In this document: piece by piece, positions 8,262-16,197 of the stretch | Position numbering within the stretch: the first letter of the stretch is position 1 | How the letters are laid out: each line of letters begins with the position of its first letter | Assembly: GCA_027297435.1 (NCBI GenBank) | Contig: JAPUIA010000044.1 | Coordinates: forward strand, 1-64,000 | Length of the DNA stretch: 64,000 nt | Reading direction: 5' to 3' | Source: Gammaproteobacteria bacterium | GTDB taxonomy: Bacteria > Pseudomonadota > Gammaproteobacteria > Pseudomonadales > Azotimanducaceae | Translations under genes and position numbers: made by a program | Notes under the pieces: generated by a model | What the model saw: the letters and a program-made list of their open reading frames with translations, nothing else | Databases searched by the model: none | Told to the model about the DNA's origin: nothing

Positions 8262-9763
8262 CGTTGCAACACCTCTTCGCAGCGAATATCCACCGGTGCC
8301 ATTTCCGGTCTTACCGTAATGTTGGTGCGAACGTCGCGACACCCATCCCGACTGCCTATCAATGTGTAGGCGCCCGGTCTCAAGTTGAGGCGCTTCTCTG
8401 AAAACTTGCCGAGTCGACCAACGTTCGACAGGATGACGTCAGTCGCATTATCCGAGTGCAGTAGCACCGGAACCGGGTTGCCATAAAGTTGCAATAGCTC
8501 GTCCACCTCTTGGACGATGCGAGCCAGCTGCGGACCATGGGGGTCGAGATTCTTGGCTCGGGCCAAAATTTGTTGTGCCTCTCGATAGAGGCGGTCGGAA
8601 GACAAACGTTCCGCGCCCGCGGCGATCTTCGAGAGCGTGTCGAACGATTGCTGTTGGATCTCTGCGCGTGTACGGCCTTGTTTGGCAAATTGGATGTTGG
8701 CGTCCAGCGTCAAAATAGAGTCATAGGCTTTGGCCGCCGCCTGCCACTGTTCCGTCGTTTCATAGCCCGCGGCCCGCAATCGGAACCTTTCGATCTCGAC
8801 GATCACGGTTTGTTCGGCGACCTGCTGCAGACCCCCTAGCGCAACGGCGTTGCCGGGATCGATAGCAAGGGCTCGATTGAAGGCGGTCTTTGCCGACTGA
8901 AACGACTGATCGTCCAGCGCGACAAAACCCTCGGACAAGTACGCCTGCAGGTTTTGTTGCGACCTGCCGTAGCGTGCTTTAGCGATGGCGTCACCAAGAC
9001 CCGGCGTGTCCGCATCCAGTGCCCGAATCTGTTCGTAGGTCGCTACTGCCTCCACCCAGAGGTTCGAAAGTTCCTGATTACGTGCCGTGCGAAATAGCGT
9101 AAGAACTTCGGGTAGCCGCTCAGCGCGTCTCATCGCGTGTGCCAGTTCTGCCTTGTCGGGTTTGACGAGTTCGGCGCGGGCGAGTTCGGCATCAGCAGCT
9201 TTTTGATTACGTGCATTGATGGCATCGATACCAGCGGACAAGCTTGCCGCGTACAGGCGTTCGCCTTCGTCGATCAGGTCGGCAAGAGCTTGGGTGGCCG
9301 CTTGATAACTCGCGATCGCCTTCGTGAAGCGCTCGACCAGAAACGCTTCATCCCCGGTGAGAGCCAATTCTTTCGCCGCGTCGTATGCAGCCTGACCCCA
9401 TGTGCCCACCTGCATGGTGTCTCTAAGTTCCAACTCCAACTCAACGAACCTACCGAGTTCGTCTTGTGCTTCTTGCCGGGCTTGCTCGCGCTGCAAAGCT
9501 TGAAATGGCGGTAGTTCAGCTTCTTTGGGTTGGTGCCGCGGCGTTTCCGTGCCGATGGGGACAATGGTCGCCGGAACCGCGTCTACCGGCGAGACGAGGT
9601 CGGGGGCAATCACGAACAAGGCATACAGGAGCACCCCGACGACTAGGGTGGCCAACCCAGGCAGCAACCAACCCGGTCTCGGCTTTGAAGGTTCGCTTGC
9701 TGGTTCTGCACTATGGCTCAGGCGAACCGCTTTCGGCTTGATGATGCCCGGATCTTCAGACAT
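8258..9763 (-). CDS. Membrane-anchored TPR-like protein of the VWA/ExbB-like operon
   Basis: A 501-residue protein with about 30 polar cytoplasmic residues, one helix (WLLPGLATLVVGVLLYALFVI, about 32-52), then a largely alpha-helical periplasmic region. TPR-like helical pairs are visible, clearest around SAKTAFNRALAIDPGNAVALGGLQQV and in the repeated pattern A..Y..IL.LD. The C-terminal about 90 residues are beta-rich (LLHSDNATDVILSNVGRLG, LRPGAYTLIGSRDGCRDVRTNI) and resemble the PEGA-like end domain of its neighbour. It overlaps the PEGA/FGE gene by four bases. Probably a scaffold that contacts the PEGA protein in the periplasm (inference). Confidence 0.7.
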   Translation of the reverse strand: MSEDPGIIKPKAVRLSHSAEPASEPSKPRPGWLLPGLATLVVGVLLYALFVIAPDLVSPVDAVPATIVPIGTETPRHQPKEAELPPFQALQREQARQEAQDELGRFVELELELRDTMQVGTWGQAAYDAAKELALTGDEAFLVERFTKAIASYQAATQALADLIDEGERLYAASLSAGIDAINARNQKAADAELARAELVKPDKAELAHAMRRAERLPEVLTLFRTARNQELSNLWVEAVATYEQIRALDADTPGLGDAIAKARYGRSQQNLQAYLSEGFVALDDQSFQSAKTAFNRALAIDPGNAVALGGLQQVAEQTVIVEIERFRLRAAGYETTEQWQAAAKAYDSILTLDANIQFAKQGRTRAEIQQQSFDTLSKIAAGAERLSSDRLYREAQQILARAKNLDPHGPQLARIVQEVDELLQLYGNPVPVLLHSDNATDVILSNVGRLGKFSEKRLNLRPGAYTLIGSRDGCRDVRTNITVRPEMAPVDIRCEEVLQR

Positions 9764-9768
9764 TGGAT

Positions 9769-10965
9769 CTAGACAGATTCGGGTTCTTCTGGAGCCGGCG
9801 GCGGAAGGCCCAAGTCTTCGAAGTACACTTCACGCAGAATGCGCCGTAGCTCGGTGTATTGCTCGTCGACGGTGCCCTGCAAACGTACCGTTTGGTTTTC
9901 CAGTTCAATGGTGTGTGGGATGATCTCCGCTTCTGCGGAGACCCCGATCTCTTGCAACACTTCGGCTTGCATTTCTGCCTCGTGGCGTTTTCCAATGGCA
10001 CTTTTCAACAGGGCTGCGCCGCTCAGCACGCTTACCAGGCCGCTTGCGTCGACATACGCATCGCTGCTCTCGTAAATGGCTAGAACCCCACCGACGATGG
10101 CACCCGCGCCGCCAATGGCGCGGGCTCGCGATTGGGCCTTCAGCTGACGGTACGCGATTGCCTCGCTGTAAGTCGCAGCTCGCCAGTTCTGATAGGCGCC
10201 AGACATGTCGCGGTTAAACTTCGCGTAGTACTCATCGAGCGTGTCGATGAAGAGATATTCGCGTTCGCGAACCCGGCGCACCCGGGACAACATGGGGTCG
10301 TCATGGGCGGGCAGCCGCGTGAGCTCGACGCCATCGGATGTCTCGCGTACGTGGCTTGCAAATGCGTCCGGTGCGAAATCCCTCGCAAACTTCATCTCTG
10401 CGGTTGCGCGGATCGTCGCTACCGTTTGATCATCGAGGGTCAGTCGGTATATGAGCATGTCGTCGGCGAGGTTCTTGTAGTTCGACTGGAACGGGTCGAT
10501 GTCGGGCGGAATGGTGTCTTCATAGGCGTACTTGCTTGCGAGCGACTCGTAGGTTTTGGTGAACCACTCGACGCCCCTCGCATCGATGACGGTCACCTCA
10601 ACGCGTAGACGTTCGCCGTTGGACTCCAGAATCTTACCTGTCACAGTCACATCGACCGCATGCGTGGGTCGTGGCACTACTCGAACAGCCCCCCAATTGC
10701 CCGTGCTCTGTAGTAGGTTCTTCGCAAAGTAGGGTATGAACTGTGCCTCGGCCCTTCGAATATCGGGCTGAATCAGCTGCTTGACCTGTTCGTCGAAGGA
10801 TTCCGGTACGTTGGCATCGAACACGGCCACGCCGATGTCCAATAGCTGGTCTTCCGACTGCGTGCCTTCGAATTGTTGGGGTGGCGTCATGTCGACCATG
10901 CGCACCTCGTGGGTTACGCAAGCGCTCAAGCCCAGACAAATTGCAACGAGACAATAGCGAGTCAC
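9769..10965 (-). CDS. Putative lipoprotein, 398 aa, of the VWA/ExbB-like operon
   Basis: A 398-residue protein with a short type II signal peptide (CLVAICLGLSAC; lipobox Cys at residue 16). The first half is alpha/beta and resembles outer-membrane-associated periplasmic domains (AVFDANVPESF, AEAQFIPYFAKNLLQSTGNWGAVRVVP), with a pattern seen in CsgG-like lipoproteins, though I would not name it so. Around residues 280-330 a Gly/Ala-rich hydrophobic hairpin (ARAIGGAGAIVGGVLAIY, SVLSGAALL) could insert into a membrane. The C-terminus is Pro/Glu-rich. The following gene starts five bases after its stop. It may be the outer-membrane-side component of the complex. Confidence 0.65.
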   Translation of the reverse strand: MTRYCLVAICLGLSACVTHEVRMVDMTPPQQFEGTQSEDQLLDIGVAVFDANVPESFDEQVKQLIQPDIRRAEAQFIPYFAKNLLQSTGNWGAVRVVPRPTHAVDVTVTGKILESNGERLRVEVTVIDARGVEWFTKTYESLASKYAYEDTIPPDIDPFQSNYKNLADDMLIYRLTLDDQTVATIRATAEMKFARDFAPDAFASHVRETSDGVELTRLPAHDDPMLSRVRRVREREYLFIDTLDEYYAKFNRDMSGAYQNWRAATYSEAIAYRQLKAQSRARAIGGAGAIVGGVLAIYESSDAYVDASGLVSVLSGAALLKSAIGKRHEAEMQAEVLQEIGVSAEAEIIPHTIELENQTVRLQGTVDEQYTELRRILREVYFEDLGLPPPAPEEPESV

Positions 10966-11000
10966 TTCGATAACTTCCTCAACTTCTTAGTAAGGTGCGT

Positions 11001-12026
11001 TTAGCTTCCTTTATAGCGACGGTACTCGTCCCACAACTTCTCGCGTAGGTCCGGATCGCTCTCCAGCATAGCGGCTTCCCGCAGTTGACGGGCGATGATG
11101 TCGTCGTCGCGAGCATCCGGGACATCGTCAGGCATCTGAGCGCCCGCCGTACGTTGCGGCATCGGTGGGCTGGGTATCTGACGCGATTGGGGGAATGGAG
11201 CGCTGATGACACCCTGATCTGGGGTCGTGGGGCGACTGGACGAGGTTGACCCCGGTGGTACGGTCCCGCCACCCAGATTCTCGTTGGAGCGTTGTTCCAA
11301 TATGGCCCGTTCGGCCAAGATCTCGCCATCGAATTCTTCGAGGGCCCGCTCGAGTTCGTCGTCGCCGCCCGAACCTGAAGAGCCGGACGGCATCGGCGGC
11401 GCAGCAACCCGTTCTACGGGTGCCACGACTTCGTTGCTAATTTCCCAACCGTCGCCCGCAGGGGGACCACCGGGCTCACCCTGCTGCCAACCTTCCTGAC
11501 CCGAACCACCACCGGGCGCACCGGGTGAACCCGCCTCGCCGCCCGGGTTGCCGGATCCGCCGGACTCGTTGATCTCCCAGGCGAGTTCACCTTCTTCCGT
11601 GGCGTCGCTACCGCCTAAGGGGTCGTTGCCGCCGAGGGGATCGCTGCCATCACCTTGTTCCCCACCTGGCACGTTGCCGCCGGGCCCGGTTGGAAGGGGT
11701 TCGCCGCCGCCAGGTGATCCTGAAGAACCGCTTTCGGAACCCGGCTGTCCACCTGGTCCCGGTATGCCGGGTATGCCCGGTAAGCCTGGAAGTCCGCTGG
11801 GACTTGGAAGTCCGGAACCGCCGCCGCCGCTCGAGCCGCCTCCACTAGAGCCGCCTCCACTAGAGCCACCGCCGCTGGAACCGCCACCGCTAGAGCCACC
11901 GCTGGAACCGCTCTGTCCACTTTGGCTAGGCGATTGTGGGCTTTGGGGGAACAGCGGTGTAATGGGGGCGCAAGCCCATAGCAGGCTCAATAGGACGACG
12001 AGGCTGGCCTTCAACAACGTCTTCAT
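11001..12026 (-). CDS. Gly/Ser/Pro-rich putative lipoprotein
   Basis: A 341-residue protein. ATG at 12026 is preferred: GGAG lies seven bases upstream and the resulting MKTLLKASLVVLLSLLWAC is a textbook lipoprotein signal. From about residue 30 to 175 the chain is extremely Gly/Ser/Pro-rich, first (SGGG)n repeats, then collagen-like GLPGIPGIPGPGG, then GGNDPLGG units. The last 100 residues are more ordinary and end in a short helical region (REKLWDEYRRYKG). Such composition suggests a long flexible tether in the periplasm. Thirty-five bases separate it from the next lipoprotein gene. The long plus-strand ORF over it is a compositional shadow. Confidence 0.65.
   Translation of the reverse strand: MKTLLKASLVVLLSLLWACAPITPLFPQSPQSPSQSGQSGSSGGSSGGGSSGGGSSGGGSSGGGSSGGGGSGLPSPSGLPGLPGIPGIPGPGGQPGSESGSSGSPGGGEPLPTGPGGNVPGGEQGDGSDPLGGNDPLGGSDATEEGELAWEINESGGSGNPGGEAGSPGAPGGGSGQEGWQQGEPGGPPAGDGWEISNEVVAPVERVAAPPMPSGSSGSGGDDELERALEEFDGEILAERAILEQRSNENLGGGTVPPGSTSSSRPTTPDQGVISAPFPQSRQIPSPPMPQRTAGAQMPDDVPDARDDDIIARQLREAAMLESDPDLREKLWDEYRRYKGS
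11816..11920. repeat. Gly/Ser codon repeat inside the lipoprotein gene
   Basis: Imperfect short tandem units, read on the plus strand as variants of CCGCCTCCACTAGAG and ACCGCCGCTGGA, encode (SSGGG)n in the lipoprotein on the minus strand. The units keep the reading frame, so length variation between strains would change tether length without destroying the protein. Confidence 0.6.
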
Positions 12027-12126
12027 CGTGCGGCTCCGAGGCAAATTTTGACTCGGTAAACCTTAACGCCCGTAACCTGAACCCAAGCTGTACGCTCAAA
12101 CATCGTGATATTCATGGAACGGGACA

Positions 12127-13554
12127 CTAACCTCCGGTCGGTAACGTGCGTCTCGGGAAATAACGGAATTCGTGCCGATAATGCAGTCCCTCGGTAGCGA
12201 CCGCCTTGCCTTCGACCATGCGCGGACGGTATCGAGCCGCTCGCATGCTTCTGCGCACGCGAAAGTCCATCATCCCGGGCGGTTCGGAGGCCGTGGTTTT
12301 TAGATCCTGGATCGAACCGTTAACCGAGACGCGATAATTTATCTCTACATATCCGGACCGTTCTTCGTCTCGCATGGAAGTCGGTGGCGGTTTGGGATCG
12401 GTCGGTAACGGGAAATGCAGGATCTTGGGCTCGCTGAAATACGCGTGTTCATCTACCGACTCGATCTCGGTCATCAACGAGAATACGTGCTCGTAAAGAG
12501 GGTGGGCCTTGCGGAATGCTTCGAACAACAGGTGCCAGTCGGCGAGTTCCAAAATGGCTTCGGCAACGATCATCGGATCGGTGTTGGGATCATCGCGATA
12601 AATACCAATCATGCGTTGCAGGGCCTGCTCGCCCTTGTGGGAGCTGTTCAGCGAGAGTTGCTGGTGTCGGTATAGCGATGCGCGGTTCGATGATCGTGAA
12701 AGTGGCACGAAAGCACCGACTTCTTCGCCGTCATGGAGGTAGAAGGGCGGAAACCGCTCCAAACGGTAGGTTTCAATGAGCCCCTTGAGGGCCGGGATGG
12801 CAGAGGGCGTGCGTTCCTTGCCGTTGGCTTCGAAGATGCGGATGGCGCTTTGGTACAAGCCCCTTGCGGGGAAGATGTTGTAGGTCCCCCGATACCATTC
12901 GGCCAGGTGAAAGGTGCCGGGTAGCATGGCTTCGCTATAAGCACCATAGGCCTTCAACAACACCTCGTAGGCATACTCCTCCCGGTCGTTGGCTCCGGCA
13001 TGATCACCTAACGCCTGCAGGGATTCTGACTCTTTGTAGACGGCCTCGATCTGTTCGGGTGCATACAAACCCTTGTTGACACGATTGATGTGAACGGCGC
13101 GTTGATAGTGTGACAGCGCTGCCTCGAACTCGCCTTTGCCGAAGTGAGAATCTCCAAGCAGCGTCAGCGGTCGGGCCAGGTCCTGGTGGAAGCGATGATG
13201 GGCGTTTTCGATCGCACGAATGAAACGAATCAGGAACTCTTCGGCGTCATCGTACTCGGTGCTGGCAATGCTCTCCGCCACGGCGTCGAGCGGTGAACTC
13301 GGTTGATCCAGCGCCTCTTCGATGGTTTCGATCGGAGGTTGTTCGGGTAGCGCCTCGCTAGTCTCCGGGACCTCCTCTGCAGCCAGCGTAGGCAGGTAGA
13401 CGAGCGCCAACAGTCCGGTGAGCAAACCGATGGTGCCGTGCGTGAGGACGCTGAAGGCTCTCTTTCTCAGGACGCTGAAGGCTCTCTTTTTCAAGACGCT
13501 AAAGGCTCTCTTTCTCAGGACGCTGAAGGCTCCGCTGTACGTCGTTGACTGCAT
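12127..13554 (-). CDS. Secreted TPR-like repeat protein with TonB-type C-terminal domain
   Basis: First gene of the operon; about 475 residues from the ATG at 13554. The signal region is GTIGLLTGLLALVYLPTLAAEE, preceded by a basic stretch made of four tandem copies of AFSVLRKR-like octapeptides encoded by a 24-bp DNA repeat. The middle is helical with TPR-like units (GDSHFGKGEFEAALSHYQRAV). The last 90 residues look like a TonB C-terminal domain (VEINYRVSVNGSIQDL, RSMRAARYRPRMVEGKAV), as in periplasmic energy-transducer tails, but without a TonB-type Pro-rich linker. The exact start is uncertain: ATGs at 13632, 13623 and 13581 are also in frame, and none has a clear Shine-Dalgarno site. Confidence 0.7.
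   Translation of the reverse strand: MQSTTYSGAFSVLRKRAFSVLKKRAFSVLRKRAFSVLTHGTIGLLTGLLALVYLPTLAAEEVPETSEALPEQPPIETIEEALDQPSSPLDAVAESIASTEYDDAEEFLIRFIRAIENAHHRFHQDLARPLTLLGDSHFGKGEFEAALSHYQRAVHINRVNKGLYAPEQIEAVYKESESLQALGDHAGANDREEYAYEVLLKAYGAYSEAMLPGTFHLAEWYRGTYNIFPARGLYQSAIRIFEANGKERTPSAIPALKGLIETYRLERFPPFYLHDGEEVGAFVPLSRSSNRASLYRHQQLSLNSSHKGEQALQRMIGIYRDDPNTDPMIVAEAILELADWHLLFEAFRKAHPLYEHVFSLMTEIESVDEHAYFSEPKILHFPLPTDPKPPPTSMRDEERSGYVEINYRVSVNGSIQDLKTTASEPPGMMDFRVRRSMRAARYRPRMVEGKAVATEGLHYRHEFRYFPRRTLPTGG
13445..13532. repeat. 24-bp tandem repeat, about 3.7 copies
   Basis: On the plus strand the unit AGGACGCTGAAGGCTCTCTT plus TCTC occurs at 13445, 13469, 13493 and, partially, 13517, with one to three mismatches. 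It lies within the reading frame of the TonB-domain protein and encodes the basic n-region of its signal peptide. Because the unit is a multiple of three, slippage would lengthen or shorten the n-region in frame. Confidence 0.85.
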
Positions 13555-13746
13555 CGAAATACCCGTCGGTAGTTGGGTCATTGGACCGCAATTTAGACCG
13601 TGCGTTCGAGTGTGAGATCGCATATTCGGCAAGTCAAGGCGCTTCCTGTGAGGGAATTTTAAAGCGCGGGAGTCGAATGCTTTGGCCCTGCCTTTTCGTT
13701 ACCATCGCCGACCAGCTTTTCAGCGTTAGACCGACAGATCACCAAT

Positions 13747-13980
13747 TTGCAAGCGTTTGACCAGCAAATAGATGCGATGGGGCTTCGCTGTCCCGAACCG
13801 CTCATGATCGTTCGCAACAAGGTTCGAGAGATGGCGGCGGGCGAGGTTCTGTACGTCATTGCCAGCGATCCGTCGACCGATCGCGATTTCAAGAATTTTT
13901 GTCGTTTCATGGGACACCGGTTGGTCGCTCAGCGAAACCTCGAGGATCGCTTCGAGTACTGGATACGTAAGGGTGGTTGA
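13747..13980 (+). CDS. tusA: TusA-family sulfur-carrier protein
   Basis: A 77-residue protein with the family motif GLRCPEPLM, whose Cys (about residue 15) accepts persulfide sulfur, followed by the two-helix, four-strand TusA pattern ending in HRLVAQRNLEDRFEYWIRK. In E. coli TusA passes sulfur from IscS to the 2-thiouridine pathway of tRNA; other members feed molybdenum cofactor or sulfur metabolism. The only upstream in-frame start is TTG at 13747, which gives the usual length. The gene is divergent from the large operon, with about 115-190 bp between that must hold both promoters. It overlaps the next gene by eight bases. Confidence 0.85.
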   Translation: MQAFDQQIDAMGLRCPEPLMIVRNKVREMAAGEVLYVIASDPSTDRDFKNFCRFMGHRLVAQRNLEDRFEYWIRKGG

Positions 13981-14437
13981 CCACTACTTCGCCTACGGCA
14001 GCAATATGAATCCCGAGCGCGTGAGGATGCGTGGGTTGGACGTCGTCGCGATGCAAGGTGCCACCCTGTGTGGCTTCGAGCTGGTTTTTGACAAGGTTTC
14101 CAAGAAGCATCCAGGCGTGGCCCACGCCAACGTTGTCTATGCACCCGGATGCGAAGTCGAAGGCGTGATCTATGCACTATCGTCCGAAGACGAGATATTG
14201 AAAATGGATCCGTTCGAGACGGCGCCTTGGAATTATGGCCGCGACGTCGTGCGCGTCGAGGCCGCCGACAATCGAACCATCTCTGCCTGGACGTATTTCG
14301 CCAACCGTGCGGTCAGGCAATCGGGGCTGAAGCCGCCGGCCAGCTATTTAGCCCAGCTTTTAGCTGGGCGCGACTACTTGTCCGTAGCCTATTTCGAGTG
14401 GTTGCAAGCCATCGAGTGTGCCGATGAACCATGGTGA
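13973..14437 (+). CDS. Gamma-glutamylcyclotransferase-like protein (AIG2/GGCT family)
   Basis: A 154-residue protein with the signature YFAYGSNMN at residues 4-12, which forms the substrate-binding loop of this fold, and the likely catalytic Glu in DPFETAPWNY. Family members release 5-oxoproline from gamma-glutamyl compounds, though some have other acyl substrates. The ORF track starts 38 codons upstream inside tusA in another frame; GTG at 13973 places the signature at the N-terminus as in homologues and overlaps the tusA stop by eight bases. Glutathione-related turnover is a reasonable guess, not proven. Confidence 0.8.
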   Translation: MVDHYFAYGSNMNPERVRMRGLDVVAMQGATLCGFELVFDKVSKKHPGVAHANVVYAPGCEVEGVIYALSSEDEILKMDPFETAPWNYGRDVVRVEAADNRTISAWTYFANRAVRQSGLKPPASYLAQLLAGRDYLSVAYFEWLQAIECADEPW

Positions 14438-15119
14438 AGTTGCCGTCAGGTTCAATGGTACTTTTGGGGTTAGCCATCAAACCGTTTTGGCTGGAGGTGC
14501 GCCAGAACCGCTTCTATCCGGTGGTCGACGGGTGCGCTCGATCATCCGCTACCGGCAAGACTTCACACTGAGTGCTTTGCACGAAGTAGCCCATTGGTGC
14601 ATCGGGAGTGCCGCGCGACGTCCGGTGGTTTTGGTCAGCCGCGACAAAGATCTGCGCCAACTGTTGGGTGCGAGCATCACGCTGATGGACCCGGCAAGGG
14701 ACCGTACGTGGGATGTCGCGACCTTCGAGCAGGAATACGGATTCGCCCCAGCATTGTTCGCCGACTATCAGGCGCTCGTCGGCGATAGCGTCGATGATAT
14801 TCCGGGCGTGCCCGGGATCGGAGCGAAAACGGCAGGCGTTTTGATCCGGACGTTTGGTTCGCTGGAGCAACTCTATCGGGGTGTTGACGAGTGGCCCGCT
14901 ACCGGTTTAGGCCCGAAGGCCTGTGAACGCTTGGCAGAGCATGAAGCCCACGCATACCTGATGCGCCGGCTGACCCGTCTCGATCGCCAAGCTGAAGTGC
15001 ATTATCCGTCGTCGGCGCGCAAGGTGCGACCGCCAGAGCCTGTCGAGATGCGGCGTGCGTTCGAGACCTACACACTCGATGGACGACTTGAGAATCTCTT
15101 GGAGCGGTATCGTGGGTGA
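14418..15119 (+). pseudogene. Chimeric ORF: N-terminal part of EpmC (EF-P hydroxylase) fused in frame to C-terminal part of an Xni-like 5'-3' exonuclease
   Basis: The 233-residue ORF has two unrelated halves. Residues about 10-68 match elongation factor P hydroxylase: VLAGGAPEPLLSGG, IIRYRQDFTLSALHEVAHWC and GSAARR correspond to EpmC segments around its metal-binding HExxHW. The next EpmC block (VDFGYWY in E. coli) is missing. From residue 69 the sequence is that of a 5'-3' exonuclease: VVLVSRDKDLRQLL, then the helix-hairpin-helix DDIPGVPGIGAKTAG and the ERLLEHxE-like tail. The N-terminal half of the nuclease, with most of its metal ligands, is absent. Neither half should be a complete enzyme. 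The simplest reading is one deletion of roughly half of each gene, either biological or an assembly join at about 14620. ATG at 14424 is an alternative start. Confidence 0.75.
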
Positions 15120-16197
15120 GCGCGTGGATTGCGTCGTCGTGGGCGCGGGCGTCGTGGGTCTCGCGGTGGGTCGGGCGCTTGCCACGCGGGGCTTGGAGGT
15201 GATCGTCGTTGAACGGTCCGAACTCATCGGTAGCGAGACGAGTTCTCGAAACTCCGAAGTTATTCACGCCGGCATCTACTACCCAACGAATTCATTGAAG
15301 GCGCGACTTTGCGTAGAGGGCAAGCGCCTGCTCTACGAATATTGCGCGTCCCACCAAGTGCCCCACCAGCGTTGCGGCAAGATCATCGTCGCTACTCAAG
15401 AAGCGCAACTTGAAACATTGGCCGCTTACCAACGCCAGGCGTTGGACAATGGTGCAGGCGAGTTGCGGCCGTTGACGGCGGTCGAGGTCCAGGAACTCGA
15501 ACCAGCAGTCACGGCGATTGCGGGCGTGCTTTCCGAGAGCACGGGCATCATCGATTCCCACGCGTTGATGCTAAGCCTGCAAGGTGAATTGGAACATCAC
15601 GGCGGCACGGTGGCATTCAACACGGAGGTGGAGGATCTGGTAGCGCTCGGTGACGGGATACGCGTGACGACCAGCGTGTTGCAGCTCGATGCCCGATGGC
15701 TGATCAACTGTGCGGGACTGCAGGCGCCGGAGCTGAGCCAACGGCTGACCGCTGAGGTTCCGCACGCGCACTATGCGCTCGGTCACTACTATGCCTATAG
15801 CGGCAAAGCGCCGTTCAGTCGTCTGGTGTATCCCGTAGCTCAGGCTGGTGGTCTCGGCGTGCACGTTACGCTCGATCTCGGTGGGCAGGCTCGGTTCGGA
15901 CCGGACGTCAGGTGGATCGATGCGGTCGACTATACGTTCGATGATAGCCATCGCGCCGAGTTTCTCACCGCTATCCGACGCTACTTCCCTACCGTCGATG
16001 AGAGCCGCTTGCATCCAAGCTACACGGGCATCCGGCCGAAGATCGTTGGGCCCGGCGAACCCGCGGCCGATTTTCGGATCGATGGACCCACGCACCATGG
16101 TGTGCCTGGGTTCGTCCAGCTGTTGGGGATCGAGTCGCCTGGATTGACGGCAAGTCTCGCCATCGCAGAGCGGGTGGCGGACATCGTCGATGCTTAA
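15112..16197 (+). CDS. FAD-dependent oxidoreductase, L-2-hydroxyglutarate oxidase-like (DAO family)
   Basis: A 361-residue protein with an N-terminal dinucleotide-binding motif VVGAGVVGLAVGRALA and the downstream acidic end VVERS, then SSRNSEVIHAGIYYP, which is typical of the L-2-hydroxyglutarate oxidase (LhgO)/YgaF-like branch. The C-terminal half contains GIRPKIVGPG and FVQLLGIESPGLTASLAI, both diagnostic of that group. It should oxidise a 2-hydroxy acid, passing electrons to the quinone pool or oxygen. GTG at 15112 has GGAG about eight bases upstream and overlaps the preceding ORF; the ORF-track start adds 19 unlikely residues. It overlaps the next gene by eight bases. Confidence 0.8.
   Translation: MGERVDCVVVGAGVVGLAVGRALATRGLEVIVVERSELIGSETSSRNSEVIHAGIYYPTNSLKARLCVEGKRLLYEYCASHQVPHQRCGKIIVATQEAQLETLAAYQRQALDNGAGELRPLTAVEVQELEPAVTAIAGVLSESTGIIDSHALMLSLQGELEHHGGTVAFNTEVEDLVALGDGIRVTTSVLQLDARWLINCAGLQAPELSQRLTAEVPHAHYALGHYYAYSGKAPFSRLVYPVAQAGGLGVHVTLDLGGQARFGPDVRWIDAVDYTFDDSHRAEFLTAIRRYFPTVDESRLHPSYTGIRPKIVGPGEPAADFRIDGPTHHGVPGFVQLLGIESPGLTASLAIAERVADIVDA

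Noticed and set aside
11548-12051. 167-codon Pro-rich plus-strand ORF
   Set aside because: Complement of the Gly/Ser-rich lipoprotein repeats; GGN codons read as proline on the other strand.
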